A stretch of DNA of 64,000 nt from Cyclina sinensis (lineage: Eukaryota > Mollusca > Bivalvia > Venerida > Veneridae): contig JAAONU010000009.1 in assembly GCA_012932295.1 (NCBI GenBank), positions 6,737,535 through 6,801,534 of the forward strand. Reading direction: 5' to 3'. Of this stretch, positions 25,446 through 39,580 are shown one piece after another. The notes beneath the pieces are model-generated. The model saw only the letters and a list, made by a program, of their open reading frames with translations. It was not told the origin of the DNA and searched no databases. Made by a program: the position numbers and the translations under genes. The first letter of the stretch is position 1, and the number at the start of each line of letters is the position of its first letter.

Positions 25446-28400
25446 GTAATATATCACTAACGACCCCAAAGCTGTGGACTAAATTATTGGGTAATGATAC
25501 ATTTAGTATTATCAATATTTGTATAGATTTTTGAAGAAACGCCTTGATCTAAATCATAGGATATCCTTCTTTAAAGCACGACAACATCTCCAAGATTGAT
25601 ATCTCCATTTAATTCAATATTTCAGACACTGTACAAAGAGATGCATTTAAAAGATTTTGCACACAGACGGATGTTCAAACGAGTACAGACAGTTATTGAT
25701 TATCGTAAGACCATCAAACAAAATATCTTAGGATTACAGGTATAAGTCAGTAAATAGAGGTGAAAAAGTCAGTGACACGTCCAGAGTAATTACCACCGGA
25801 TTACTAAGCTATCCAATTAAGGTATCATAGGGGCTAATTATGTTACATGATATATAATTATAACTGAACTGCTAAGTACATAACATATCAAGCACGTTCA
25901 AATACAGGCTGAGACTGTTTGTTAAAAGTAACTCATCCTTATATTATTGAACTTTTTGTAATGAAATGTGATTTTTATTTCACAAACATGTTAACAGTCT
26001 GTGCCAGATCTCAGCATGTATGCTTAAAACGGTAATAGTTTCTGCATAGTTAGACTGCAAAATTTAAAACATTTAAGCAAAGCTTACTTAGTGTTCAGAA
26101 AAGTTAAGCCGCTTTTATCATTAATAGTGTCATAATTAATTTAGAATTTCTTCGGAAAATTTGTAAAGCGTGAACGGTGGAACCTACTGTTTCACATTCC
26201 TTCATAATTGTAAAGAAAAGCAGTTTAGTCTAGCATCTCTCATCTAGTCAAACACACACACCTACAAAAAAATGTTATTGCTGTCGACGTCATGTAGATA
26301 AAAATTCCTATCTTCCCTTTTGTTTTAACGCCTTCAGATTTCATTTCAGATGATAGCGAACAAACAAAGGATATGAGTGTTATCTTTAAAAGTTTCAAAA
26401 CTTAAGTAAGTTGTAAAAATAACATCTAACAATTGTTTTAACAGTAGATGCATCTTTTGATTTTAGGAGCAAAACGTTTTAATTTGAAATGATAATAACT
26501 GTCGATATGACGGGGCAAAATTCGAGCCTCGATAAGACGATTTATTTACTTTTTAAAATTTATTATATATTTATTTTGATGGCAAAGACCATCACATCTA
26601 AGATCTCGATTACAAATTTGCTTGAATTTGGACGATTTTTCCCATATCAATTCAGTCCCAAATTGTCCTCTAATCTTGCTACGTTATTTTAGAATTAGTC
26701 TTGTATCAAAAGACAGTCATGAAAACTCTTTACCATGTGAAAAACATGAATATAGAACTTACTCATTTGTCTGTTATAAACAGTTCCATAAAAATAGGAA
26801 ATGAAATCTACGACATATAACTAACCTGTGATTAAATTCATAATAAAGTCTATTTTTGTCTCACATAATAGAAAACTGTGTTGACGACGATGTCAGCTTT
26901 TCTTTCCTTAGTTACAAAATATATATAAGAATATAAACAAAAAAAGGTAAATATTCTTTTTTCTATATACAATTCTGCTTTCGATTATTCAAACATATCA
27001 AGATTAGGCAACATGTGCGACTAGTGTTTGTATTCAAAGTTTCTCTGATGGTAAAAGCACTCAGTAAAACAAATATTACCATTCCTCTTTCTTGAATATA
27101 TTCATTAAGAACAACGTTTTATTACTATTTTGTAAACTTGAATATTATAAAAAGCAATAATGACTGACGCAGTTATGAATTAATCTCCACTTGTGCTCGA
27201 AAGTATATTTCAATTGAGACATTTCTTTGAATATAATGACGTCTTTGTCACTTCTGATTTACAGGATTTCTAAACATTTACCTGCTATTGCTTTTTCAGC
27301 ATTTCTCTAAACTTTCATGCATTCTGGTCAATTTGAACACTCGTAAAGCTGGTCAAATTTCGACACCACGGGCAACGGTAGTCAAGTCAGGTAAAAAAAG
27401 TTAAAATCTATCGTAAAAATTCTATTATGTATGGTTTAGGGAGCTGTGAGTGATCCAGTGCTTGATTTTGGAAAGCAGATGATAAGTATTTGTATTTTCC
27501 GTAAGCAAAACACAGAATATCACTGAACTGGGTTCCGAAAGTGAACTTCAGACTTTCTAAGAAAGTCTAATTACAAGTAATCCCAGAAACTAATGCTCTT
27601 ATCTATTTTCCAATGTATAGCGTATAAGTATTCATTGCTGCTCAGAAAAGAAAGACTTTAGTTAAGATTATTTTTTTCCACAAAGAAGTGCACTTTAGAA
27701 AAATAGCGAATTTGTACCGTTATAAAAAGAAGAAAAAGACAACAAAGAAACACATATAGACAAAAAATAAACGATGTTCTTGGTAATTTTATTTGGTTTA
27801 ACTTATTATTATAATAAGGAAATAGAACAACAATTTTGTTCTTGCTTCTATTAGATAAACAAACCTGTCTTTTCCCGATGTTGTCTTAAAGATAGCCACA
27901 TCCACAAATGCAACCTTTTATTATCGTAAAATGAAAAAAAAAACTAAAATAATGAATATTAAAATAATTTTGCAATTATCTTTGAAAATTTAAAACACAT
28001 TAATATTGAACTATAAAACTAACTGTAGATCGAACCAATGAAAATAGTTGGTATGGCGTTGAAATTTAAAAGCACGAAACAGTTGCTTATGTCTCAAAAT
28101 TCACCGTTAAGCGATATATCAAATGTCTTGTACTGTATTATTGTAAGCACAACACGGTATTGTACTCTAGTTTGAAATGTCTACCTAGATCATTGTGTCC
28201 GCGCGGCAACGTTATCTTCACATTGTCCTGTGTACTTTTGCTCAAAATTTTCTGGATTGGAATTATTTTCAAAATGTTTCAGATTCCATCGTTTATATGT
28301 ATTATGCATAGCGCTTCAGTTTCAATTGGTTATACAAAGGCATGATTTAATTACCACATTAAGTTCCATTAATTACGTTTTCGAACTCAACTGAGACATA

Positions 28401-28641
28401 AAGTTATAAACACAGACTTGATCTCTTCTCTTCGGTTAACGTACAGAACTATTTATTGACAATTAACGCAGCGCATGAACACAAAAAAATCTTCATCTTG
28501 ATTGTAAGGACAGACGTCTATGTCGTGTAACGTAACTTCTATTCATAGAATGCTACCTTGATTTCTGTGAGCACATGAAAAATCTATATTTATTTTTAGT
28601 GTAATATTCTGTATGGCAACTGTATAGCTTAAGTCAACAAA

Positions 28642-28667
28642 CTGTCTGTCTGTCTGTCTGTCTGTCT
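28642..28667. repeat. (CTGT)n microsatellite
   Basis: Six CTGT units; the matching place in unit B (about 38710) holds a single ctgtttgtc. Confidence 0.85.
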
Positions 28668-30701
28668 TAAAAACAACTATTGGCACGATTCTTACATAAA
28701 CCGATAACATTTAAGACCGAAAGCTGGACAATACTTAATTGGAGTTATGTTATAATAACTATGGTTTAAACGTTACTTTGACACTAGCTGGAAAAAAAGC
28801 TTTAAGGGCCATACAATAAAATGAGCCAATGATTCTATGTAAAATGGAAAAAAATGTTGTTTTAAGAAAAACATGTTACAAAATCCTAAAGTCATATGGA
28901 CACAAAAAATGTTGTTTGTAAAAAACAGATATCCAACAAAAAAGTGTAAATCAACAATTCAGTGTACCTGAACTGCTTAGATTGTTTTGGACTGATACCT
29001 TCGTATTGAGTTATACTTTGTTCAGTATCATTCACATTTCTGACTTTGAATGAAATGGATCTGTGTTCTATTCCGAAGCATTGTTTTGCGTAGATGAAGA
29101 ATGAAAATTTATTTTTTGGTGTTTATTCTAACTTTCTGGACTGTTATGCTGGCAAGAAGATAGCAATAGATTTATTACCAGACCCTTTGACAAACATACG
29201 TTGAATGCCAGATCGTTTTCATCGTTATTATCTCAATCACTAAAGATGAAGTCTTAGAAACTTGTAGAGTTGATTAAAGGCATATGTACGGTTTCTTTCA
29301 CACTGATTAATCGTCTAGCTAGAAGTATTTTGCTAACAAGGCTTCCCTGAAGTGGACTTAGAATAGCGTCTCGCTATTTGCCGAATTCGTTCTATTAACA
29401 ATGCGTTTCGTATTTCTGAACACTCAAGGTACAATGGATTTTTTAATTTCACCCAAAACTGCATAGTTTTATGTGCATTTTGAAAGGCTTAGGACTTTTA
29501 ATTGTGCGGGTAAACCTATTCAAAAATATTCTATGAAAGGTCTGTCTCTGACCACTAAACAATGAACTGCAACAGATTTAGTAGCAGAGTTGTTCTCTTA
29601 TATATGATCTATTTGTTTCGTAAACTTTAGGAACAGAACAGAACATAATTTTTGTTAACTTGTACATACTGAGGATATCAAAAACAAATTGCACCACCAC
29701 CGAAAGTGGTACATAATGACAGCTGATCGTGAAGAGAGACAGATTTCAAATAAACAGACTCACAAAGGAGTTTTTTATCTCTTCAAGCTCTGCAGCAGAG
29801 ATTTTGTAACTAACAAAAACTAACAGAAAATGTAGTCAGTTTTTATTTTGAAATTGCAACATGATTCCATTCATTAGGTGTATTCTGAAACTGAATAGAA
29901 TAGTTGTCCTTTGGCTTGGTTGATCTAAGGTACGAATCTGAAGCAAATTATGAAGGGCTGTTCTTAGGAATTGACGCTTTGTACAAATGGTGTCTCGTTT
30001 GACTGTCATGTGAAAATGAGCATCGATATCTAACGACTCAGTCAATGATTAATAAAACAGCTACTGTGTTATTATTTGATTGTTAAAGCTTCTTAATAAT
30101 TTGCAAGTCTTTGTATAATAACAAGTTTGTGTTTACATATGTACAGAAGTCTGCAATGGATGGTCAGAGTTAAAATTTCACATATTTTATAGTTTACAAT
30201 TCCTTGCATTTGTATATTTGTATTTGTATTTGTATAGGTCATTGCTTTTATTACTATACAAATAGACTGTATTTGACTGGTATACTAAGGTTATATATAT
30301 TCATGTTAGATTTGATTTCTCTTCTGTATCGTCACATGTCGAAGCCACTGCTTGAATGTATTTATTTATAAACTTTCTAATAATCCGGCTTGTTATTGCG
30401 GAAATATTGATATTTTTACAGATGGATGGAAGGCACGGTAACTATAATGTTAACATGGTACCAAGAGTATTTGCAATGTTATTAGCATCCAATGTTGTTT
30501 TTCCATTTAAAGATATTAATTTTGATGGGAACTACATGTTATTAGGATTCGCGTGAGCAATTTTAAAACGAACTCCCTCTCCCCACCCATCATCTCCAAC
30601 ATTTTTTATATTACAAACTGAAATCGACAAATTATTAGGGTCGTGTTTTTTTTCTTCTTAAACAAATATATCTATATATCACTTTTTTATTTAATTACAA
30701 A

Positions 30702-30812
30702 AAAGTCAATTTCTTGTGCCAGGGGTATGTAATTTTGTCTTTGATTGTATCTAATACATCCCCATGTTGTATTACTTCAAACGTGGGAGAATAAAGAATT
30801 GTTCTGTTCTGT
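30702..30812 (+). mobile_element. LINE 3' tail (unit A only)
   Basis: Ends with AATAAAGAATTGTTCTGTTCTG, a polyadenylation-like signal followed by reiterated TTCTG as in many CR1/RTE-type tails. Unit B around 40890-40920 reads straight across without it. Boundaries are approximate. Confidence 0.6.
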
Positions 30813-32067
30813 AAAAATAAAATTACATAAGGACGAAAGTGCAATATATGGTTGCACATGTAATTTAAACGTAATTGAAAAATAACACTGTTATTAAAAC
30901 TTGGTGTAAGAAAAAATAAACTGTTATACTCGCATCGTTAATCAAATGGCAAATTAAATTCAACCTGGTGGGAAAATTACCGACAACAGTAACTTAATAC
31001 CAATTGGTTCGGAATATTGCAATAAACACCAGAAAAGTGGCAGTGGAGATCATGACACCTTTAACAATGCTGTATACACAAATGGCTTATTTCAAGATAG
31101 ATAGGGCGATAAATTCTTTAAGGAATGCTCTGTCCCAGAATATCAGTGCTTGTAGAAACCAGAATCTTTTTTTTTTGGTATAACTGGGTTGTGTTTATCT
31201 TATTCTCTTCTGTAAATTTAAAGCATTCAACCATTCCTTGTCTATAGCAGCTACATTGGGAATACAATGGCTTCAACCGATGTCAAGATCGAGTCAAAAC
31301 ATTATTTACTTGCCATTTATATATTTTACAAAAAATCACTGCAAGGTATGTACACAATCTCGTTGAAAGTACTAAGGGCCAAATTGTTGAATAAACTCTG
31401 GCTGAATATTAGCCATTTTAAAAATCAGTTAGAGATACGTCTTTTCTCGGCTGCGATGGCGCTTGTGTATGAGGCAATTATAAACTTTTTGTCAGTTATT
31501 CAGAATTTAAAAAAGGCACTAGGTTTGTTTAATAATATTATTAAATCTTTACTTATTTCCACCATCTTTGACGAACCTATACTTAAAGTCAACACAAAGA
31601 CCAACACAGAGAAACGGCATAGATCTAAAGATAAACGATAAAAGGAAAATGAAAACCTCAATATAACTATGTTGTTTTACAAACAGAAGAAGAAGACGGC
31701 GAATAACAATTCAAAACTTATGGAGTTGTACTTCGTTTAAACTGATTACAGAGAAACATCTGATATGTTATCTCGAAACGAAGAGTAACGTCCTTTCTAT
31801 TGACGTCATAAAGATTAACATTTATATCTCGCTTTTAATGTTTCACAGTTTCAGTTCGATTGTGCAAGAAAAAAACACTTTATGGACACTAAAAACCTTG
31901 AAAAGATTAAACTTTGATTCATATAAAATAAAGCCAAATAGATAAGAAAAATGCTGACGATAGTTACAGTTAATAAATGTGCAGTGCATTTTTAAGATTG
32001 AAAAAAATAAAACAGTTGTATATATTTGTTTGTACACAATCAAACAAAATTAAAGATAGTAAAAATC

Positions 32068-32085
32068 GAAGAGCATCGGCTCTTC
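32068..32085. repeat. Conserved hairpin, unit B
   Basis: Same perfect 7-bp stem and ATCG loop as at 23376-23393 in unit A. Confidence 0.75.
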
Positions 32086-34345
32086 TGTTTAAAGCATTTT
32101 GTGCATATCTGTTAACGAATACTTTTGGCAGTTTTAAGTGATTGTGCTTACCAAGTTTTGAGTGTGTGTTTGAAACAGACAGAATAGTTACATCATCATC
32201 ATAACTGTTTATATTTGCCAGTACATGTACTTAGCGTTGTTATATAAAAAAGGGCTTCGAAAATTAGCTCGTTTATCTTAGTCATTATTGACAGATTAGA
32301 AATGGATCAACTTGTCATTATTTTTATTCACTGATGATGACTGCAGCTAAAGACCTTCGGCGGGGCGTAGAGTATGTAGATGCAGAATTTATTATAAATT
32401 GTTTAATTGTTTATTTTCATCATCGAGATACAAGAAAACTTCGAAAGGTCAACTATTTATATCAATATATATATCGTAACCAGGAAATTCAGTGAGTTTT
32501 CTCAATATACAGATTGCGCTCCTGAGAGACAACTAACAAGCTAATCTCTAATGTATCTTTTCACCACTTGTTCGACAAGTGCATGTTATACAGGCAATGT
32601 TTCATCTGAGAGGTCGGCCAGTCTACTAGAAGTCTGATTATTGTATTTTGTTATGTTTTATTATGGAGCGAAATCAGTAACTGCAGAGACAAAAATGTCA
32701 TATTTTTACAAACTTCATATTGCACAAACAAAAAGCAGCTGAGAAAAATAACACGATTTAAACAACCTTTGATAACATCTTGTTCCATTGAGAGATTTAT
32801 GCAGGTTAAACACAATGATATCATGATATATTTTAATTCAACTTCAAGACAGGAAGTTTTAATTAGCAATTATGAATAATCTTTGTTTATTAACTGTTTC
32901 AGATCATTTAAGTGCTTTTTACAGCGTACGTTAGAGGTAAAAAGTGCACATTCATAAAATTAAATTGGCCAGGACGCGGCAACAGCAAAACTATTCATAT
33001 TATGTTTGATTATCTTCAAAGGTTTCAAAATATATAGCAATCTTGTATCATATCATATGTACTCTATACAAAATAAATACTACTGCTATAAGACGTCAAT
33101 TAAGATAACGAGTTAAAATCTCAAAAATCAATGTCTTACAATTTTATGGTGGTACTGAAACATAAAAAGATACGAAAATTTATCATGAAATTTTTCAACT
33201 TTCATATCTATTGTAAAAGATATCTGATAAACCTTATGAAGTTGATGCACCAAGACGTTCAAAGGAATTTACAAGAGCACTTGCAAGAATGGGCAACATG
33301 CCAGCTCAAAGGAATAATTATGTTGAATACAGCATTTGCTTAACAATGTCGTGGAGTAATCAGCTTTTTACTGAAAAATGTAAATGCATTATCTTATGTT
33401 AATGAATCTTGCATCACATTTATCATGAGCTGACAGTTAGGGGGAGGATTTAAAATAATCCTCACGGTCTTTGAATGACCTAACAAGATTAGCTTCCATT
33501 AAAACATTCACAATAAAACATTTCATTGTTTTTTCTCTGAAAAGTGTTATTTATAGTACTAGTAAGTCTGAATCAAAATCTTCAAATATATACTTTAACT
33601 ATATAATGCATACTAGAATTGACAAAGGGCAATAACTCAAGATATTCCAGTCTTCCCCAGTCTTTACGCTGTAAGGTTGAATCGAATACTTAAATCTCTG
33701 CATGTCATGTTTCGTTAACAATATTGTTTTCCTTTTAAGGTTCAATATGCATACAAATAAGTGACAAAGGGTCGTAATTACTGAAAAGGGGCACACCTAA
33801 AATAAACTGTTTATATACTGTAAATGCATTTCATGGTCTCATACTTTAATGAAATGAAAAACAATTAAAATGTCATGAAGAACATATGTTTAAATTGTTT
33901 TCTTATGGCGTTTATACACACAGGAGGTGCTTGTTTGTAATAAATCCCTAGCCACCCAAAATACAAGATACAAATAAACAAAAGCGCCCGGCGAAGTGGA
34001 CCTATTTAATCACCAATATTTAAAAATAAAAATGTACGTGAAAAAAGGGGAATGAAAGTATGACAATTGCAGTAATGGTCTATCAACGGGCTAAACTTGC
34101 TTGCAAAATGGGCATGCAATATGTAATGATAACTGAACTGGTTCATTTTCATTTCAGCTGAAAGCGAACAAACAAAAGAAATGAGGTCTATCTTTAAAAG
34201 TTTCAGGTTGTAAAAATGACATCTGACAATCTGTTGAGTGCTATAGTTTTAACAGTAGATGCATTTTTTTTATTTTAAGCGCAAAACGTTTTAATTAACT
34301 ATGGTAAAACTATCGACATGACGGGGCAAAATCTTGGGAGGCGGG

Positions 34346-34429
34346 GTAAGTACGAGCCTCGATAAGACGAAACATTAATTTTATCTTATTTTTTTATTTA
34401 TTTTTATTTCTTTTTTTATCCAAATACAG
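34346..34429 (+). other. Intron-like repeat, copy 1
   Basis: Begins GGGG|GTAAGTACGAGCC and runs through GATAAGACGAAACATT, then a long T-rich tract, to ATACAG at 34429. The first 36 or so bases (from gcggggtaag) are identical to 34824-34860. Not flanked by recognisable coding sequence. Confidence 0.45.
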
Positions 34430-34827
34430 CCAAGGACAAGTCAAGACAAACCATACATCACTAAGATCTCGACTCTAACTTTACTTGAATTTGGCCATTC
34501 AGTCCAAAATGTCAGAAGTAGTCTTGAGTCTGTTAGTCTGTATCTAACAGATATTCATACAAATGCTTTACCATGTGAAAAACGTGAATATAGAAGTCAC
34601 TTGGTGGTCTCTTAAATAGCTCCATAAAGACAGGATATGAAATATAAGACAATTAGCTAACAGGTGATTTTACTCAATATGTATCTATTTCTATCTCACA
34701 TTGTACGGAACTATGCTGATTATGACGTCAGCTTTTCTGTTCTTGTTGCCAAAATATATATATTCTAAAATAGCTTGGTCAACACAGTCAACAGTCTGAT
34801 TGATGGGGCATATATCTTTGGGGCGGG

Positions 34828-34872
34828 GTAAGTACGAGCCTCGATAAGACGAAACATTTTTTTTTATTTCAG
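34828..34872 (+). other. Intron-like repeat, copy 2
   Basis: Same GTAAGTACGAGCCTCGATAA head as copy 1, followed by a T-tract and ATTTCAG at 34872; only 45 bp. It lies inside a block that unit A lacks. Confidence 0.45.
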
Positions 34873-35604
34873 CCACGCAGTTGCTCATTTATTATCCCCG
34901 TTAGTGTGGAAAGTGAGGTCGGAGAGCCATCCGCCACTTCCACTTATAATTGTTATATGTATATAAATAACAAAGGGAAAAACACTAGATTTTAAATAAC
35001 AGTTATTTAAACCTTTTTTGCTAAGTTTTCTATGGAGTTTTTCTATTTTTTAAATTCATAAAAAATGTGTATGTTCTAATCTTATCAAAGCTTACTACCA
35101 TGTTCTGCTACCAATAGGATGTCAATATAATTAAGGATAAAAAGAAAACAAATCAGATTTTTTTAAATACTAGTATTTTTAAAACTCTTATTCTCTTAAG
35201 TCTATCTGGTTTTCTTTATTAACCTAAAAGTGATATTTAACGCACACTTTTATTATGGAATATTTGAAAAATGACCAAACTGAACTGAAACTGCGAAGCG
35301 TTTGCCAGACAAAAGATATATACAAAATAGTAGAGATGTAGCAACATGTAAGACTGTGTTTGGTCAAAGTGATCTTGAATATTTAAAACAAAACAAGTTT
35401 TAAAGAATGCTCGTCCTCAGTAAACGTTTACATGTTTAGATACTTAGATTAAATAATTTCTGAAAGTTGCGTCTTTGCGTTTCCATGCGTCTTGGTAATT
35501 TTTGATCACTTTTACAGCTGGTCAAATTTCGATATTGCACGCAATGGTGGTCAGGTCATGTAAAAAATTGATATTGTAATATTTGGTATTTGATTAATAA
35601 CAAG

Positions 35605-36490
35605 AGGGCCATGATTGCTCTATATTGCTCACCCGAGAATCATTGTAGATATTGTTCCTTGCTGTAACCTCCAAAAATAGAACATAGGTCAGTATGTTTA
35701 GGTTAAAATCTGTTTTCAAAATTTTAAGTTTTTTTTCTTTCTTTTAACCAATGTAACTCGAATAAATATGATAAAGGTCCATTAAAGGAACATTTCTGTT
35801 GGAAAAAACTTTGAAATTTGGCCACCAATATATCGAAATCAAATGGCTGGTGATTATTACACCCCTACTAAACGGTGGCTCTTTCACATTTTGGTGATCT
35901 GTTGAAATGAGAGCCCTCGACACTTCCGTTGTAGAGCCCTCGACCAAAACAAGGCTGAAAAAGGTAAGCACATTTTATAAAAAAATATACGTTATTAAAG
36001 AGCATGCTTGTTTTTCAAAAATCGAAGAATGTCATGCCACGTAGAACATTTTTCTCATCATTTTAGATGCAATTTCGATAAGAAAAACCCCATAATGACG
36101 TTGCTAGAACTTGTACCAAATATCAACTCGTGTGTTTTCTTTTACGAGGAGACACATCTTGAGTGATTTCTTTACCGTGAAGTAGGTGTTGGCCCACATA
36201 ATCGTCATGTAACATTGTTCCAACCTCCTCTTTGGCTCAGCACTAAAAATATTATATTTCACAATGTTCGGTTAAAAACAAAATACTCACATTTTTTCAA
36301 ATGTGATCGAGCCATCGACATTGTTTATGGGCGACTCTACCGAAAAGCTGGGAAACTGTTGACTGCCTCTCTAATGAATAAAGTTGTTTACATAGTATGT
36401 ATTGCCGAATATGCGCGACTCTGGGAAACTGTTGACTGTCTCTCTATTGAATAAAGTTGTTTACGTTGTATGTCTTGCCGAAAAGTACAT
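35605..36490. mobile_element. Repeat-rich insertion with GGGCCATGAT-type end (unit B only)
   Basis: Starts 'caagagggccatgattgctc..ttgctcacccgag', closely related to the start of the element at 51651. Unit A reads from 'gtcaagtcaggtaaaaaaa' to 'gaactgggttc' with only about 150 bp between. It includes a two-copy repeat of about 77 bp (36330-36407 and 36410-36484; 'gggaaactgttgactg'). The right boundary is uncertain, and the block may be two nested insertions. Confidence 0.5.
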
Positions 36491-37214
36491 TGCAAAAAGG
36501 TGAACTGGGTTCGGAAAGTGAACATCAGTCTTTCAGAGAAAAAGCAATAAAAATATCGTAAGTACTCCAAGAAAATTACGCTCTTATCTATTTTCTAAGA
36601 TGCAGCGTATTTGTAGTCATTGCTGCCCAGTTTGTATGGATTTGTTAGAACACGAAGGACTTCAGTTTTCATGTTTCTTCAGAAGAGATTTGCACTCTTA
36701 AAAATATAGTTAGCGAATTTGTAAAAAAAGAAGAAAAACAAACAAAGAAACAAAACTTGACAAAAAAAAATAAACGATGTTATTGATATTTTCATTGGTT
36801 TAACTTCAGAAAATAGAGATACGATTTTGTTCTTGTTTTTCTTGTTTCTTATAGAAACAAACCTGTCTTTTCCCCGATGCTGTCATAAAGATAATCACAT
36901 CAACAAAGGCAACCTTTCATAATCGTACAACAAGAAAACTAACATAATAAATATCTAAATAATCTTGAAATTATCTCGGAAAATTTACAATACATTTAGA
37001 TTGTACTATAAATCAAACTGTCGATCGAAGCAGTGAAAACAGTTGGTATGACTTTGTAGATTAAAAACATGAAACGATTGCTTATGTCTCAAAATTCACC
37101 GTTAAGCGATATATCAATTGTCTTAAAACCTTTCTGTTGTATTACAATATTGTTATCACAACACTACATAGTACTCTAGTTTGAATTGTTATTAAGTTAT
37201 CAAAATAATATATA

Positions 37215-38642
37215 CTACTGAAGTTTTGCTAAGCACCAAACTTTTCTCACTTTAATAAGGATTTAATTATCCATTTTGCATAGTTTGATTCAGCAATGAT
37301 TTGAGATGCCCCCAAACCTAAATGCAAGCTGCTTTATCTGTGATTATTTTTTGTTTTTGTTTTTGTTTTTCTTTTTAATGGGAACAGATACACATTATTG
37401 TCCATATACACCGAGATTTCAAATGTATGGTCATTCAAAGGTCAGACCTTTTTACATTGGTCTCTTTGACATGGCAAACGCTATGATAAGCCGTGAGGTT
37501 GGTGTGGCGCTTGGTGTACACCACACCATCAACAGCAGAGCCTGGGCAAGGTACCAGCAGTATGGTACACCCGTCAGGAGGACATGGTGCAGGCAGACAA
37601 AGGGTGACGACAGCAGCTTAAGACCGATTCTTGATTATAAAGGCCAGTCGATGACGGTTTGCAACAGCAACGCATCTTCGTAATGACCTTCTTAATGCTT
37701 CTGGGGTCAATGTTTGTACTCAAACGGTGCGTAAAAGGTTGCAAGAGGGTAATCAGCGATGATCAAGAAGACCCTGAATAAGAATTCTATTGACTCGTCG
37801 TCATTGCAAGGCCCGTTTGGAATGCTTAAGACTATACTAACTAACGTACAAGAGTCTGGAGATGACCTGGGGAAAGGTTTCAAGCCGGAAATTTTGCTGA
37901 GCACGACCGTTACGGGGGTGGGTCAGTTATGGTGTGTGGAGGCATCAGCTGAGAGGGATGGACTTACCTCTTTGTGTTAAACAGAGGTACATTGACTGGT
38001 AAGCGGTACATCGATGAGATGTTAGAATCCCAGGTTAGGCTTTTTGCCGGGGCAGTGGGCGATCAGTTCATTTTAATGGACAGTAATGCGCGTCCCCATA
38101 GTGTCCGAGGGGTCCAGCGCTACCTGCAGAGGAGAGGGGGGCGACAGTATTGAGCGCCTTGACTGGCCAGCTCGATCACCCGACCTAAATCCAATCGAGC
38201 ACATGTATAATGAGTTGCAGGTACGGATATCAGCTCGCCAGATGCAGCCTAGAAGCATCCAGGAGCTTGATGCCATGTTGGTGCAAGAATGGGCCGCCAT
38301 CCCCGCTAGGACTGTCAGAAACCTCATAGAGAGCATGAGAAGGCGTTGCCAAGCAGTTGTCGTGAGCAACTGGTCACACACATGCTACGGAGTCTAAACT
38401 TGTAAACATAAATGGGGTTGTGAAAATTTGGAAAACAAGCTGCGTGTCCAAAAATCTTGGATATAGGGGGTCTTCCTATTCTCGGGCGTATATCTAATAC
38501 AAAATCCGTAAAAAAAAATGTTAAATTTGTCTTTCAATCAAATTGATTAAACACAAAATCGGTATCATTTGTGCGACGGTAATCGAATCATTGCCGAAAA
38601 TATTCACACTTAAATAGTTGGTGCTTAGGAAAAGCTGAGTTG
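37215..38642 (+). mobile_element. Tc1-like DNA transposon, complete ends, inactive (unit B only)
   Basis: A 1428-bp element with imperfect inverted ends that share GCTAAGCACCAA-type cores (37229-37240 and, inverted, 38617-38628, as CCTAAGCACCAA). TA flanks both sides (37213-37214, 38643-38644). It carries a broken plus-strand transposase and is absent from the matching part of unit A. Confidence 0.85.
37423..38397 (+). pseudogene. Tc1-like transposase, broken
   Basis: Recognisable parts in order: an N-terminal HTH-like region with VALGVHHTINSRAWARYQQ and YGTPVRRT (about 37490-37580); decayed linker frames with NASGVNV..TVRKRLQEGN; a segment around 37900-37960 with VTGVGQ/GGISWRDG-like traces; LMDSNARPHS holding the second catalytic Asp (about 38075-38100); and a long intact C-terminus with WPARSPDLNPIEH, then ELQVRISARQMQPRS, to a TAA at 38395-38397. 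At least three frameshifts and several stops separate these parts. The SPDLNPIEH block keeps its conserved residues, but the gene as a whole cannot give an enzyme. Confidence 0.88.
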
Positions 38643-39580
38643 TATATTTGTTTATGTATTTTATAAGACACACACAAAAAAGAAACTATCATTTACGTCA
38701 ATGACATTTCTGTTTGTCTTACAGCATCTATTTGATCGATTTTGATATACAATGTAAACCAAGAGCAATTCCTTCCCAGAGCTGGTCAATATTTGACAGG
38801 GGATATTATTATATAATGAAAAATATTATGGTATGATCGTTACTTTGACGCTTGCTGGGATTATACCTAAAAAGTTTTGACTGATATCTTAAAACTGTGT
38901 AATGCTTTGCCAGTATCATTCAAATTTCTGATTTTGAATGTATTGGTATGCTCAAGATTTAAGTGAACGTCTTTCTAAGTCGATCTGCGTTCTATCCCGA
39001 GACATGTGTGTGCATAGATGTAGAATGGAATTTTATCTCCTTTGTGTTTATTCTTACTTGTTGGTTGTTATTTCGGCAATAAGATAGCAACAGATTTATT
39101 ACCAAACCCTTTGACAAACATACATTTAACGCCAGGTCGTGTTCATCGTTATTATCTCAATCACTTCAGGTGAAGTCTTAGAAACATGTAGAGTTGATTA
39201 AAAGCATTTAAGGTTTTTTTTTCACACTGATTAACCGTCAGGCTAGAAGTAATTTGAAAAACAAAGCTTCCCTGAAGTAGACTTAAGATAGTGTTCGTTC
39301 TATAAAAAATGTGCGTCATTGTTATGAACAGTCACAGTACAATGTTTTAAAATTTTACCCAAAACTAGTTTTATGTGCATTTGAAAAGGCTTAGCACTTT
39401 AACTATATTGTGCGGGTACAACTGTTTTAAAAATATTCTAAGAAAAGTCTCTGACCATGACACAATAAACAGCAACAGATTGAGTAGCAGAGTTGTTCTC
39501 TTCTATATGATCATTTAGTTTCGTAAACTTTAGGAACAGAACAGAAGATGATCTTTATTAACTTGTAAAACGTCTACATT

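Larger units (their letters stand above)
22908..31640. repeat. Tandem segmental duplication, unit A
   Basis: About 8.7 kb, collinear with unit B. Anchor pairs: 23101 with 31801 (tgacgtcataaagatt), 23376 with 32068, 24265 with 32975 (about 55 bp identical), 26336 with 34150, 27520 with 36500 (gaactgggttc), 29625 with 39520 (taaactttaggaacagaaca), 30460 with 40650, 31040 with 41116 (caatgctgtatacacaaa) and 31300 with 41370. No gene is readable; the longest frames are not shared in-frame between the copies. A-specific changes are an R1 insertion (25015-25445), a LINE tail (about 30702-30812), and (CTGT)n and (AAAAT)n expansions. Confidence 0.85.

Noticed and set aside
31267..31641. 124-codon plus-strand frame at the end of unit A
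   Set aside because: The frame is not preserved in unit B or the third copy, and no family motif is visible.
33131..33343. 70-codon frame in unit B starting MSYNFMVVLK
   Set aside because: The unit A counterpart has stops and frameshifts; no known domain.
37306..37425. Frame upstream of the Tc1-like transposase with a Phe/Leu-rich start
   Set aside because: Comes from a TTTTTG-rich tract in the element's left flank; transposase similarity starts only after it.
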